Source of the DNA: Thalassotalea nanhaiensis | GTDB taxonomy: Bacteria > Pseudomonadota > Gammaproteobacteria > Enterobacterales > Alteromonadaceae | Direction of reading: 5' to 3' | DNA: 64,000 bases | Assembly (NCBI RefSeq): GCF_031583575.1 | Contig: NZ_CP134146.1 | Coordinates: forward strand, 1,922,001 to 1,986,000 | In this document: in pieces, positions 1 to 8,459 of the stretch | Layout of the letters: the number at the start of each line of letters is the position of its first letter | Position numbering within the stretch: the first letter of the stretch is position 1 | Translations under genes and position numbers: made by a program | Notes under the pieces: generated by a model | Told to the model about the DNA's origin: nothing | Seen by the model: only the letters and a program-made list of their open reading frames with translations | Databases searched by the model: none

Positions 1-1
1 A

Positions 2-817
2 TTAGCCTTTGAATACGGTTACACCACGGCAGAGCCAAGTGGCTTAACCATTTGGGAAGCTCAGTTTGGTGATTTTGCCAACGGTGCCCAAGTGGTATTT
101 GACCAATTTATTTCTTCTGGCGAACAAAAATGGGGCCGTTTATGTGGCTTAACTATTTTGTTACCGCACGGTTATGAAGGTCAAGGTCCAGAGCATTCAT
201 CGGCTCGATTAGAGCGTTTTTTACAGTTATGTGCAGATCACAACATGCAAGTATGTGTGCCTTCTACTCCGGCGCAAGTATTTAATATGTTACGTCGCCA
301 AGTGGTACGCCCAATGCGTCGTCCATTAATTGTAATGTCGCCTAAATCATTACTTCGTCATCCTTTAGCGGTTTCTTCATTAGAAGAGTTAGCTGATGGA
401 ACTTATCACAATGTGATTGGTGAAATTGATGAGTTAAATGCTAAGGATGTTACACGTGTTGTTATGTGTTCAGGTAAGGTTTACTACGAACTATTAGAGC
501 AACGCCGTAAGAATGATCAGAAAGACGTAGCAATTGTTCGTATTGAGCAATTATATCCGTTCCCTGAAGCAGAATTGAAAGACGTTATCGCACAATATCC
601 AAACGCAAAAGATTTCGTTTGGTGTCAAGAAGAGCCTCAAAACCAAGGCGCATGGTACTGCAGTCAACACCATTTCCGCAGTGTCTTGCCAACAGGGGCT
701 ACTTTGACTTATGCCGGTCGCACAGCGTCAGCAGCACCTGCATGTGGCTATATGTCTTTGCATGTAAAAGAACAGCAAGCATTAGTGAATGATGCGTTAA
801 CTATTAACAAAGCCTAA
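2..817 (+). CDS. sucA: 2-oxoglutarate dehydrogenase E1 component, 3' part
   Basis: Only the C-terminal ~271 residues lie in the window; the frame is open from base 2. E1 decarboxylates 2-oxoglutarate with thiamine diphosphate and passes the succinyl group to the SucB lipoyl arm in the cytoplasmic OGDH complex of the TCA cycle. The fragment opens with the hallmark EYGYTTAEPSGLTIWEAQFG stretch, followed by GDFANGAQVVFDQF and SSGEQKWGRLCGL, all typical of the E1 transketolase-like C-terminal half. The tail WCQEEPQNQGAW and YAGRTASAAPACGY is also characteristic. sucB follows 48 bp downstream in the same direction, so the two are surely co-transcribed. The start codon and N-terminal domains are outside the window. 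Confidence 0.97.
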   Translation, partial: LAFEYGYTTAEPSGLTIWEAQFGDFANGAQVVFDQFISSGEQKWGRLCGLTILLPHGYEGQGPEHSSARLERFLQLCADHNMQVCVPSTPAQVFNMLRRQVVRPMRRPLIVMSPKSLLRHPLAVSSLEELADGTYHNVIGEIDELNAKDVTRVVMCSGKVYYELLEQRRKNDQKDVAIVRIEQLYPFPEAELKDVIAQYPNAKDFVWCQEEPQNQGAWYCSQHHFRSVLPTGATLTYAGRTASAAPACGYMSLHVKEQQALVNDALTINKA

Positions 818-865
818 CTTAAGAAAAGTTAGGTAATTTGAATTTAAGATTTCTAAGGAATAAAA

Positions 866-2338
866 ATGACAACTGAAATTAAGGTTCCAGTTTTACCAGA
901 ATCAGTTGCTGACGCAACGGTAGCTACATGGCATGTACAAGTAGGCGATTCAGTAACACGTGATCAAATATTAGTGGATATTGAAACTGATAAAGTAGTA
1001 TTAGAAGTAGTCGCGCTTGAAGATGGCGTAATTTCTGCAATCAACGAAGAAGAAGGTGCTACGGTACTGGGAGAGCAAGTGATTGGTGTTATTGGTGCTA
1101 GCGATGTAAAAGCAGCGCCTGCGGCTAAAAAATCTACCGATGCAGCTCCTACTGCAGCTGCTAAAGTAATTGATATTAACGTACCTGTATTGCCAGAATC
1201 TGTTGCAGATGCAACGGTTTCTACTTGGCATGTTAGCGAAGGTGAAACAGTAAGCCGCGATCAAAATCTTGTTGATATTGAAACTGACAAAGTTGTACTT
1301 GAAGTTGTAGCTCAAGAAGATGGTGTAATTGGTAAAATTATCCACGCTGAAGGCGATACTGTATTAGGCGATCAAACCATTGGTCATTTAAATGCAGGTG
1401 CAGTTACTGCACCAGTTGCTGCAGCAAGTGAAGACACTGCTGGTGACGACGTTGCTAGCCCATCGGTACGTCGTTTATTAACTGAAAATGGCTTAACTGC
1501 AGCACAAGTTAAAGGTACTGGCAAAGGCGGTCGTATTTCTAAAGAAGACGTTGAAGCACACCTAAGTGCTGCTAAAGCACCTAAGGCTGCTCCTAAAGCC
1601 GCTCCTGCACCTTCTGCTCCAGTTGTTGCCCAAGGCGAGCGTAGTCAAAAACGTGTTCCTATGACGCGCTTACGTAAAACGATTGCTAACCGTTTATTAG
1701 AAGCTAAGAACTCAACGGCAATGCTTACGACGTTTAACGAAGTAAACATGAAGCCAATCATGGATCTTCGTGCTCAATATAAAGATTTGTTCGAGAAAAC
1801 TCATGATACTCGTTTAGGCTTTATGTCTTTCTACGTAAAAGCGGTTACTGAAGCGCTTAAACGCTACCCAGCTGTTAATGCATCAATTGATGGCGATGAT
1901 ATTGTATATCACAACTTCTTCGACATTAGCATTGCGGTTTCTACTCCTCGTGGTCTAGTGACTCCAGTACTTCGTGACGCTGACCAATTAGGTATGGCTG
2001 GTATTGAAAACGGCATCCGTGATTTAGCGATTAAAGGTCGTGATGGCAAGTTAACAATGGATGAAATGACTGGTGGTAACTTTACTATTACTAACGGCGG
2101 TGTATTTGGTTCATTAATTTCAACGCCTATTCTAAACTTACCGCAAGCGGCAATTTTAGGTATGCACAAAATCCAAGACAGACCTATGGCTGTTAACGGT
2201 AAAGTTGAAATCTTACCAATGATGTATTTAGCATTATCTTACGATCACCGTCTTATCGATGGTAAAGAGTCAGTTGGTTTCTTAGTAACTATCAAAGAGT
2301 TACTTGAAGATCCAGCTCGTCTTCTTTTAGATATCTAA
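866..2338 (+). CDS. sucB: Dihydrolipoamide succinyltransferase (OGDH E2) with two lipoyl domains
   Basis: 490 residues. E2 core of the 2-oxoglutarate dehydrogenase complex, which transfers succinyl from the lipoyl arm to CoA. Two near-identical lipoyl domains are visible at about residues 3-77 and 103-176, with lipoylation lysines K43 and K142 in [11 protein letters not shown]. An Ala/Pro-rich linker leads to the peripheral subunit-binding domain (about 196-233, [14 protein letters not shown]...[11 protein letters not shown]). The catalytic domain runs from about 260 to the end, with SYDHRLIDG (H461). E. coli SucB has one lipoyl domain and about 405 residues; the extra length here is the second lipoyl domain. 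The ATG is preceded by TAAGGAATAAAA, a good ribosome site. The 3' end has been copied twice downstream. Confidence 0.97.
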   Translation: MTTEIKVPVLPESVADATVATWHVQVGDSVTRDQILVDIETDKVVLEVVALEDGVISAINEEEGATVLGEQVIGVIGASDVKAAPAAKKSTDAAPTAAAKVIDINVPVLPESVADATVSTWHVSEGETVSRDQNLVDIETDKVVLEVVAQEDGVIGKIIHAEGDTVLGDQTIGHLNAGAVTAPVAAASEDTAGDDVASPSVRRLLTENGLTAAQVKGTGKGGRISKEDVEAHLSAAKAPKAAPKAAPAPSAPVVAQGERSQKRVPMTRLRKTIANRLLEAKNSTAMLTTFNEVNMKPIMDLRAQYKDLFEKTHDTRLGFMSFYVKAVTEALKRYPAVNASIDGDDIVYHNFFDISIAVSTPRGLVTPVLRDADQLGMAGIENGIRDLAIKGRDGKLTMDEMTGGNFTITNGGVFGSLISTPILNLPQAAILGMHKIQDRPMAVNGKVEILPMMYLALSYDHRLIDGKESVGFLVTIKELLEDPARLLLDI

Positions 2339-2357
2339 TCTAAAAAATGATTAATAG

Positions 2358-2385
2358 AAAGCCGCTTTTTATAGCGGCTTTTTTA
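2358..2385 (+). terminator. Terminator after sucB (copy 1)
   Basis: AAAGCCGCT / AGCGGCTTT stem with a short TTTTAT loop and a T-run, 20 bp after the sucB stop. Classic rho-independent terminator. Confidence 0.9.
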
Positions 2386-2423
2386 TGTCTGGATTTTGAC
2401 AAATCCAAGGCAGAACTCAAAAG

Positions 2424-2584
2424 GGCTGTTAACGGCAAAGTTGAAATCTTACCAATGATGTATTTAGCATTATCTTACGATCACCGTTGCTCATACATGT
2501 ATTAACGGTAAAGAGTCAGTTGGTTTCCTAGTAACTATCAAAGAGTTACTTGAAGATCCAGCTCGTCTTCTTTTAGATATCTAA
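2424..2584 (+). pseudogene. Partial sucB 3' duplicate, copy 2
   Basis: This stretch repeats the last ~50 codons of sucB. In the native frame it reads [21 protein letters not shown] and then runs into CSYMY and a stop, because the segment encoding LID is replaced by an unrelated 19 bp. The remaining codons are out of frame up to the copied TAA. It has no start of its own and no plausible ribosome site, so it is a non-coding relic and not a gene. Confidence 0.85.
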
Positions 2585-2603
2585 TCTAAAAAATGATTAA
2601 TAG

Positions 2604-2631
2604 AAAGCCGCTTTTTATAGCGGCTTTTTTA
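2604..2631 (+). terminator. Duplicated terminator (copy 2)
   Basis: Exact copy of the sucB terminator hairpin, carried in the second repeat unit. It acts in the same direction and would catch read-through from the first. Confidence 0.85.
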
Positions 2632-2669
2632 TGTCTGGATTTTGACAAATCCAAGGCAGAACTCAAAAG

Positions 2670-2830
2670 GGCTGTTAACGGCAAAGTTGAAATCTTACCA
2701 ATGATGTATTTAGCATTATCTTACGATCACCGTTGCTCATACATGTATTAACGGTAAAGAGTCAGTTGGTTTCCTAGTAACTATCAAAGAGTTACTTGAA
2801 GATCCAGCTCGTCTTCTTTTAGATATCTAA
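2670..2830 (+). pseudogene. Partial sucB 3' duplicate, copy 3
   Basis: Second relic copy of the sucB 3' end, identical to copy 2 over the compared length, including the same 19 bp replacement and the same two substitutions relative to the gene. The shared changes show that copy 3 arose from copy 2 (or the reverse), not independently from sucB. Not coding. Confidence 0.85.
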
Positions 2831-2849
2831 TCTAAAAAATGATTAATAG

Positions 2850-2876
2850 AAAGCCGCTTTTTATAGCGGCTTTTTT
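2850..2876 (+). terminator. Duplicated terminator (copy 3)
   Basis: Third copy of the same hairpin. Similarity to the other copies stops within the T-run, which marks the end of the triplicated block. Confidence 0.85.
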
Positions 2877-3185
2877 GTATATGGATTTCAAAGTGAATTA
2901 TCGTCATCTCGCTCCTCTCTCGGGGATAACGGCGGAATTTATCTAGTTAAATATTTACTTGAAACTTTTTTATCTTAGACTAAAGTTTTAGAGGCTAAAA
3001 ACCGCATATTTACTGCTTTTTTAGGTCATTTGTAATTATTCGTCATGAATGTGTGACAGAGGGCTTTAATCAGCTTGCTTTTCACTATATAATCACGGCA
3101 AATTTATAACAGGTTAGTGTATTTACTCAGTAATTTAACTGGTTAAGCACATTAGCTCCATTTCAAAAAGCAATTGGGAAACATC
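2877..3185 (+). promoter_or_regulatory. sucC upstream region with putative -10 TATAAT
   Basis: About 300 bp of non-coding sequence separate the third terminator from sucC. A TATAAT hexamer at 3088-3093 lies about 95 bp before the sucC start, but the -35 side is poor. Three terminators precede it, so sucCD needs a promoter of its own and this is the likely place. No other gene or repeat was seen in the interval. Confidence 0.4.
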
Positions 3186-4352
3186 ATGAATTTACATGAG
3201 TATCAAGCGAAACAATTATTCGCTGAATATGGTTTACCGGTTTCTGAAGGTTTCGCTTGCGATACACCTCAAGAAGCTGCAGAAGCTGCGGACAAAATCG
3301 GCGGAGACATGTGGGTTGTTAAAACTCAGGTTCACGCTGGTGGTCGCGGTAAAGCTGGTGGCGTAAAGCTAGTTAAAACTAAAGAAGAAATCAAAGAGTT
3401 TGCACAAAACTGGTTAGGTAAAAACTTAGTTACTTACCAAACAGATGCAAACGGTCAGCCGGTTTCAAAAATTTTAGTTGAAAGCTGTACAGATATCGCC
3501 AACGAATTATACCTAGGTGCAGTTGTTGACCGTGGTACTCGCAAAGTTGTTTTCATGGCATCTACCGAAGGTGGTGTTGAGATTGAAACTGTTGCTGAAG
3601 AAACTCCTGAGTTAATTCACAAAGCAGAAATCGATCCACTTGTAGGCCCTCAAGCTTACCAAGCACGTGAGTTAGGTTTTAAATTAGGTTTAAACCCTAC
3701 TCAAATGAAGCAATTTGTTAAGATCTTTATGGGTCTTGGTAAAATGTTCAACGATTTTGATTTCGCATTATTAGAAATCAACCCATTAGTTATTACTGAT
3801 GAAGGTAACCTTCACTGTTTAGACGGCAAAATCGGTATCGATGGTAATGCTTTATACCGTCAACCTAAAATCCGTGAAATGCACGATCCATCTCAAGAAG
3901 ATGAGCGCGAAGCGCACGCTGCACAGTGGGAATTAAACTACGTAGCCCTAGACGGAAACGTTGGTTGTATGGTTAACGGTGCCGGCCTTGCAATGGGTAC
4001 TATGGATATCGTTAACTTACACGGCGGCAAGCCAGCTAACTTCTTAGATGTTGGTGGTGGAGCTACTAAAGAACGTGTTGCTGAAGCATTTAAAATCATT
4101 CTTTCTGACGACAACGTTAAAGCTGTTTTAGTTAACATCTTTGGTGGTATCGTTCGTTGTGACATGATCGCTGAAGGTATCATTGATGCAGTTAAAGAAG
4201 TAGGCGTTAAAGTTCCAGTTGTTGTACGTTTAGAAGGTACTAACGCTGAAGCTGGTCGTGAAGTATTAGCAAGCTCTGATGTAAACATCATCGCTGCTGA
4301 ATCATTAACTGATGCTGCACAAAAAGTTGTAGCTGCTGCGGAGGCTAAATAA
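3186..4352 (+). CDS. sucC: Succinyl-CoA ligase (ADP-forming) beta subunit
   Basis: 388 residues from the ATG at 3186 ([19 protein letters not shown]), the same length as E. coli SucC. A TTG four codons upstream is in frame but unlikely. The enzyme makes ATP or GTP from succinyl-CoA in the TCA cycle as an alpha2beta2 tetramer with SucD. The ATP-grasp N-terminal half contains [18 protein letters not shown], and the C-terminal CoA-ligase half contains [11 protein letters not shown] and [11 protein letters not shown]. The stop overlaps the sucD start by one base, indicating translational coupling. Confidence 0.97.
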   Translation: MNLHEYQAKQLFAEYGLPVSEGFACDTPQEAAEAADKIGGDMWVVKTQVHAGGRGKAGGVKLVKTKEEIKEFAQNWLGKNLVTYQTDANGQPVSKILVESCTDIANELYLGAVVDRGTRKVVFMASTEGGVEIETVAEETPELIHKAEIDPLVGPQAYQARELGFKLGLNPTQMKQFVKIFMGLGKMFNDFDFALLEINPLVITDEGNLHCLDGKIGIDGNALYRQPKIREMHDPSQEDEREAHAAQWELNYVALDGNVGCMVNGAGLAMGTMDIVNLHGGKPANFLDVGGGATKERVAEAFKIILSDDNVKAVLVNIFGGIVRCDMIAEGIIDAVKEVGVKVPVVVRLEGTNAEAGREVLASSDVNIIAAESLTDAAQKVVAAAEAK

Positions 4353-5224
4353 TGTCTGTATTAATTAACAAAGACACTAAAGTAATCTGTCAAGGTTTCA
4401 CTGGCGGTCAAGGTACGTTCCACTCTGAGCAAGCAATTGCTTACGGTACGCAAATGGTTGGTGGTGTATCACCAGGCAAAGGCGGTCAAGAACATTTAGG
4501 CCTACCAGTATTCAATACAGTACGTGATGCTGTTGAAGCAACTGGCGCAACTGCTACTGTTATCTACGTTCCAGCACCTTTCTGTAAAGATGCTATTTTG
4601 GAAGCTATCGATGCTGGTATCGAATTAATCGTTACTATCACTGAAGGTATTCCTACGTTAGATATGGTTGATGTGAAAGTTAAACTTGAACAATCTGGTG
4701 CCCGAATGATCGGTCCTAACTGTCCAGGTGTTATCACTCCAGGCGAAACAAAAATTGGTATCATGCCAGGTCACATTCACTTACCAGGTAAAGTAGGTAT
4801 CGTTTCTCGCTCTGGTACTCTTACGTACGAAGCCGTTAAACAAACTACTGATGCAGGTTTCGGCCAATCTACATGTGTAGGTATTGGTGGTGACCCTATC
4901 CCAGGTACTAACTTCATCGACGTTTTAGAAATGTTCGAAAACGATCCACAAACTGAAGCAATCGTAATGATTGGTGAAATTGGTGGTACTGCTGAAGAAG
5001 AAGCTGCTGAATACATCAAAGCTAACGTTACTAAACCTGTTGTATCTTACATTGCTGGTGTTACTGCACCAGAAGGTAAGCGTATGGGTCACGCTGGCGC
5101 AATCATCGCTGGTGGTAAAGGTACTGCTGACGAGAAATTTGCTGCTTTAGAAGCTGCAGGTGTTAAAACAGTTCGCTCTCTAGCTGACATTGGTGTAGCT
5201 CTTAAAGAGAAAACAGGTTGGTAA
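4352..5224 (+). CDS. sucD: Succinyl-CoA ligase alpha subunit
   Basis: 290 residues, about the usual length. The Rossmann CoA-binding part begins [34 protein letters not shown] is present, and the phosphohistidine is H247 in [15 protein letters not shown]. It carries the phosphorylated active-site loop of the heterotetramer with SucC. The start codon shares its A with the sucC stop. A strong terminator follows, so the unit is sucCD. Confidence 0.97.
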   Translation: MSVLINKDTKVICQGFTGGQGTFHSEQAIAYGTQMVGGVSPGKGGQEHLGLPVFNTVRDAVEATGATATVIYVPAPFCKDAILEAIDAGIELIVTITEGIPTLDMVDVKVKLEQSGARMIGPNCPGVITPGETKIGIMPGHIHLPGKVGIVSRSGTLTYEAVKQTTDAGFGQSTCVGIGGDPIPGTNFIDVLEMFENDPQTEAIVMIGEIGGTAEEEAAEYIKANVTKPVVSYIAGVTAPEGKRMGHAGAIIAGGKGTADEKFAALEAAGVKTVRSLADIGVALKEKTGW

Positions 5225-5244
5225 TTACCACTTGTTAACACTGT

Positions 5245-5271
5245 AAAGAGGTCGCGAAAGCGGCCTTTTTT
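5245..5271 (+). terminator. Terminator after sucD
   Basis: AGGTCGC-GAAA-GCGGCCT stem followed by TTTTTT, 21 bp after the sucD stop. Confidence 0.9.
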
Positions 5272-5302
5272 GTATTAACTACTTAATAGAAAGTGACTAA
5301 AT

Positions 5303-5560
5303 ATGAACCCAATTATTCAATTATTAAAAGATGAAAATATTTCTGATCAACAAATTGCAGATGTATTTAAGCAACTTACTGACAACCCTATGGTAGCAAT
5401 GGCGATTATCAGCCAAATGGGGATTGCTCAAGATAAACTTCAGCAACTTATGATGCAGGTAATGACCAATCCGCAATTAATCCAAGATGCGGTTGCAGAA
5501 TTAGGTCTTGATATGGATGCTGCTTTACAAGCAAAAGATAAATTCCAGCAACAGCAGTAA
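5303..5560 (+). CDS. Small alpha-helical protein, DUF2999-like
   Basis: 85 residues starting MNPIIQLLKDENISDQQIADVF, predicted all helical and rich in Gln and Met, with no signal peptide or membrane segment. It resembles the short DUF2999 family seen in Vibrio and Shewanella, which has no known function; this assignment is from memory of the family pattern. It stands alone, with a terminator on each side (5245-5271 and 5589-5616), so it is a monocistronic unit. Cytoplasmic location is inferred. Confidence 0.75.
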   Translation: MNPIIQLLKDENISDQQIADVFKQLTDNPMVAMAIISQMGIAQDKLQQLMMQVMTNPQLIQDAVAELGLDMDAALQAKDKFQQQQ

Positions 5561-5588
5561 TTCCAATAAACCTACTCATTACAATTCC

Positions 5589-5616
5589 AAGGTCGCATTA
5601 GCGGCCTTTTATTTTT
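5589..5616 (+). terminator. Terminator after DUF2999-like gene
   Basis: GGTCGC-ATTA-GCGGCC hairpin with trailing T-rich tract, about 30 bp after the stop codon. Confidence 0.85.
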
Positions 5617-5708
5617 ACCTTTAAATTTTTCACAAAAAACATTAGTTGCTAAATTTTAAGTGATGAATTAATGTATTTGTCAATTATAACAACAAGATAA
5701 ATGGAATT

Positions 5709-6551
5709 ATGAGTTGGTCCCACTTCCACTTTAAATGTAGATTTTTAACCCAAAAGCTTGAGCAGGGTTATTCACCAAAGCAAGCAATTAAAGAGTTGGA
5801 TGCATTTGATGTATCTGCTCTTTTTAGTAAAGATAAACTCATTGGTGCTCCGGCACGATTATTTCAAGAAATTTTACTCATTAACGACAGTGAAAAATTA
5901 TTAAAGTGTTTGCATAATTATAATGCAGTTGACATGGATGAGATCAGCTTTAACGAATCGACAATAGTTAAACAGCAGCAGAAAATAAACTATATGGTTG
6001 CTTTAGCTGTTGTTTATTTTACCGTTGGTTCAATATTTAAAGTATTTGTCTTACCTAGTTTTAACAAAATTTATCAACTATTTGACAATGAATTAGACTC
6101 TAAATTTTTAGCGTTTGATGCGATTTATGCAACCTCGATATTGGTTTTAACTATATTATTTATTTTGATTTTTATTTTAATACGTAACACTAAAAACTTG
6201 GATGAGCAGTTAGTGTCTCGTAAAAGCCTGAAGGGCAGTAAGTTGTTATCAAAAAAATTGAATAGTAACTTAACTCGTCTTAACGAATTGTTATTAGCGC
6301 CCATAGATATCGCGCTTGGCAAAAATTCATCTACAATACTTCTCTCTATTTCACAGTTTAATTCACAAAATATAGAACTTTCACATGAATTTAAAGGTTT
6401 ACTCGTTACTATGAAAAAGAGTATAGAGCCTGACTTCAACAGATTAATTAACCGTTACTTTAACTTTTTACAAATCTCTTTATTTCTAGCCATTGGTTAT
6501 TTAATCACGGTTATGTACATGCCAATATTTTCATTAGGAGCAATAATATAA
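5709..6551 (+). CDS. Reduced PilC/GspF-like inner-membrane protein
   Basis: 280 residues. Three hydrophobic segments are visible at about 93-113, 136-159 and 255-276. The segment after the first ([12 protein letters not shown]) and the C-terminus ([12 protein letters not shown]) match the pattern of type II secretion F / PilC platform proteins, which organise pseudopilus assembly in the inner membrane. The N-terminal part ([19 protein letters not shown]) resembles the helical GspF domain. PilC proteins usually have about 400 residues, so this is a shortened, diverged relative. Its stop overlaps the next gene, a pilin, by one base. No assembly ATPase or prepilin peptidase is nearby. Function as a dedicated platform is inferred. 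Confidence 0.7.
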   Translation: MSWSHFHFKCRFLTQKLEQGYSPKQAIKELDAFDVSALFSKDKLIGAPARLFQEILLINDSEKLLKCLHNYNAVDMDEISFNESTIVKQQQKINYMVALAVVYFTVGSIFKVFVLPSFNKIYQLFDNELDSKFLAFDAIYATSILVLTILFILIFILIRNTKNLDEQLVSRKSLKGSKLLSKKLNSNLTRLNELLLAPIDIALGKNSSTILLSISQFNSQNIELSHEFKGLLVTMKKSIEPDFNRLINRYFNFLQISLFLAIGYLITVMYMPIFSLGAII

Positions 6552-7027
6552 TGAAACAAAAAGGATTTACTTTAATTGAATTAATGATTGTTGTTGCAAT
6601 CATAGGTATTTTAGCTTCTGTTGCGTTGCCAAGTTACACCGTTTACATCATGAAGGCGCACATGGCTGAACCGGTGACATATGCAGGAAACTTAAAGCGT
6701 CCTATCAATGACTATTACCTCAACAAATTAGCGTTCCCCGTAGATAACGCACAAAGCGGTTTGCCAGATCCTCTTAAGCTTATGACTAATAAAATTGAAA
6801 GTGTCACTGTAGAGAACGGAGCTTTTCATATATTGATGGGGCATGATGCACCGGAACCTCTTAAGGGAAAATATCTTTCTTTTAGACCTGCCGTAGTAGA
6901 GGGCAGTGCGATGAGTCCTATTTCCTGGCTCTGTGGTTACGATGAACCGGTGGAAGGTCTTATTGCTCAAGGTGAAAATAAAACGGATATTGATCAAACG
7001 TTTTTATCTGGTGATTGTCGAGGTTAA
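6551..7027 (+). CDS. Type IV pilin (PilA-like major or minor pilin)
   Basis: 158 residues. The class III prepilin leader is MKQKG with cleavage before F6, then [20 protein letters not shown] with the conserved Glu at mature position 5. The globular part ends in a Cys pair (C128 and C156) that would close the usual C-terminal disulfide loop of PilA pilins. It is translationally coupled to the PilC-like gene upstream and followed by a terminator, so the two form a small operon. Processing would need the peptidase PilD from elsewhere in the genome. Whether it forms a true pilus or a pseudopilus cannot be told. Confidence 0.9.
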   Translation: MKQKGFTLIELMIVVAIIGILASVALPSYTVYIMKAHMAEPVTYAGNLKRPINDYYLNKLAFPVDNAQSGLPDPLKLMTNKIESVTVENGAFHILMGHDAPEPLKGKYLSFRPAVVEGSAMSPISWLCGYDEPVEGLIAQGENKTDIDQTFLSGDCRG

Positions 7028-7062
7028 ACAACCTTTTACCGTGTTAGCTTTAAATATATTAC

Positions 7063-7088
7063 AAAGGTCGCATTAGCGGCCTTTTTGG
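7063..7088 (+). terminator. Terminator after pilin gene
   Basis: AAAGGTCGC-ATTA-GCGGCCTTTTT. The stem and loop are identical to the terminator at 5589-5616. Confidence 0.85.
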
Positions 7089-7208
7089 TTTTAACATGTT
7101 GTAAGCGCTTAAATAGGGGATGTTTCCATTTACCCTTTTGTCCGATATATTAAAAGCTATGGGTCAACAGTAAAATTCTCTACACAAAAAAAATAATAAG
7201 GGATCGTT

Positions 7209-8333
7209 ATGGGTAATATGTCGGATAAAATATTTCGTTCTAAAGAACTACGGTTTGGTGAAGGGCTGATCAGTGGTTATGTCGCCTGCATGTTAGCTAT
7301 CCTTTCCTGCCTAGGAGCTCTTGCCTTTCACTACCCTGAATATTTAACTACGCCTGAATTAAGAGCAAATTATGATGTGAGTCTACTAAGGGAAGTACTG
7401 TTTTATTCTTTGGTGATAGCAGGAGCCCTTGGTTTATTAAATTTTGTTCGCAATACTAATAAACGCATGGGGGCAGTTGCGTGGGTGTTTATCATTGCGA
7501 CTATTTTGATGGGCGGCCACACTGTTGAAGTTACAGATTTCCCTGATGATACCAACTACATTGGCTTGGATTGGTTTATTTTAGACTTATTGGGCTCGAC
7601 TATCATTTTCATTTTTATTGAAAAATTACTACCACATAGAAAAGACCAAGCAATTTTAAGAGAAGCTTGGAAAACCGATTTACATCATTTTTTTGTAAAT
7701 CATTTAATTGTTGGTTTTGTTTTATTGATAACTAACCACTTTGTTCATGGTTTATTCGGCTGGGCTCAAACAGATGTTGTACAAACTTTTATCTTGCAAC
7801 AACCACTTTTATTGCAGGTGTTTTTAATTGTTTTAGCTGCCGATCTTATTCAATATATAACTCATAGGTTTTATCATGAAGTCCCTTTGTTATGGAGCTT
7901 TCATGCGGTACATCACAGTGCCAAGAAAATGGATTGGCTGGCCGGTTCTCGTCAGCATATTCTCGAATTAATTGTAACTCGGTGTATGGTATTAACACCA
8001 ATATTTATTTTAGGGTTCTCTAAACAAGTCATTGATTTATATGTTGTAATTGTTGGGTTGCAGGCAGTATTTAATCATGCCAATGTACGCATCAATTTTG
8101 GTTGGTTGCAATACATTATCGTTACGCCACAATTTCACCATTGGCATCACTCTTCTGATAAAGCTGCAATAGATAGAAATTATGCCGCGCATTTTTCTTT
8201 TTTAGATTATTTATTGGGTACAGCTGTAAAAGGGGAAAAGGAATGGCCCGATGAATATGGCGTTGTTGGTGATTACATGCCCGATGGAATGATAAAACAG
8301 CAGGTATTCCCATTCACAAAAGCCAATAAATGA
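7209..8333 (+). CDS. Membrane fatty acid hydroxylase / sterol desaturase family protein
   Basis: 374 residues with several membrane helices (about 24-42, 62-80, 92-108, 128-146, 160-180, 195-215). Di-iron histidine clusters of the FA_hydroxylase superfamily are present: HRFYHE (H219, H223), HAVHH (H232, H235, H236) and HHWHH (H310-H314). It would hydroxylate or desaturate a lipid in the inner membrane; the substrate cannot be read from sequence. The start is preceded by AAGGGATCGTT; an in-frame ATG three codons later is an alternative. It is isolated between a terminator and a 126 bp gap before the next gene. Confidence 0.85.
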   Translation: MGNMSDKIFRSKELRFGEGLISGYVACMLAILSCLGALAFHYPEYLTTPELRANYDVSLLREVLFYSLVIAGALGLLNFVRNTNKRMGAVAWVFIIATILMGGHTVEVTDFPDDTNYIGLDWFILDLLGSTIIFIFIEKLLPHRKDQAILREAWKTDLHHFFVNHLIVGFVLLITNHFVHGLFGWAQTDVVQTFILQQPLLLQVFLIVLAADLIQYITHRFYHEVPLLWSFHAVHHSAKKMDWLAGSRQHILELIVTRCMVLTPIFILGFSKQVIDLYVVIVGLQAVFNHANVRINFGWLQYIIVTPQFHHWHHSSDKAAIDRNYAAHFSFLDYLLGTAVKGEKEWPDEYGVVGDYMPDGMIKQQVFPFTKANK

Positions 8334-8459
8334 TACTTAGATAAGAGAGATTTAGATGTATATAAGTTTAAATTTCTATTGATCAACTTATTTTAGTTTT
8401 TTCAATTTTTTACACTAAGATTATAAGATCATTCATATTACAGTGAGCGGTTTATAACA

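Larger units (their letters stand above)
2188..2876 (+). repeat. Tandem triplication of the sucB 3' end plus terminator
   Basis: Copy 1 is the native sucB 3' end with its terminator and trailing spacer (2188-2423). Copy 2 is 2424-2669 and copy 3 is 2670-2876, where it ends inside the T-run. Copies 2 and 3 are 246 bp apart and look identical over the shared length. They differ from copy 1 by two substitutions and by replacement of 9 bp (CTTATCGAT, 2231-2239) with 19 bp beginning TGCTCATACATG, which makes them 10 bp longer and breaks the reading frame. The unit includes about 160 bp of coding sequence, the stop codon, a hairpin terminator and a spacer containing the small inverted repeat GGATTTTGACAAATCC. 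Confidence 0.95.

Noticed and set aside
1001-1345. Antisense frame inside sucB
   Set aside because: A shadow of the lipoyl domain repeats, with no start signal and a low-complexity product.
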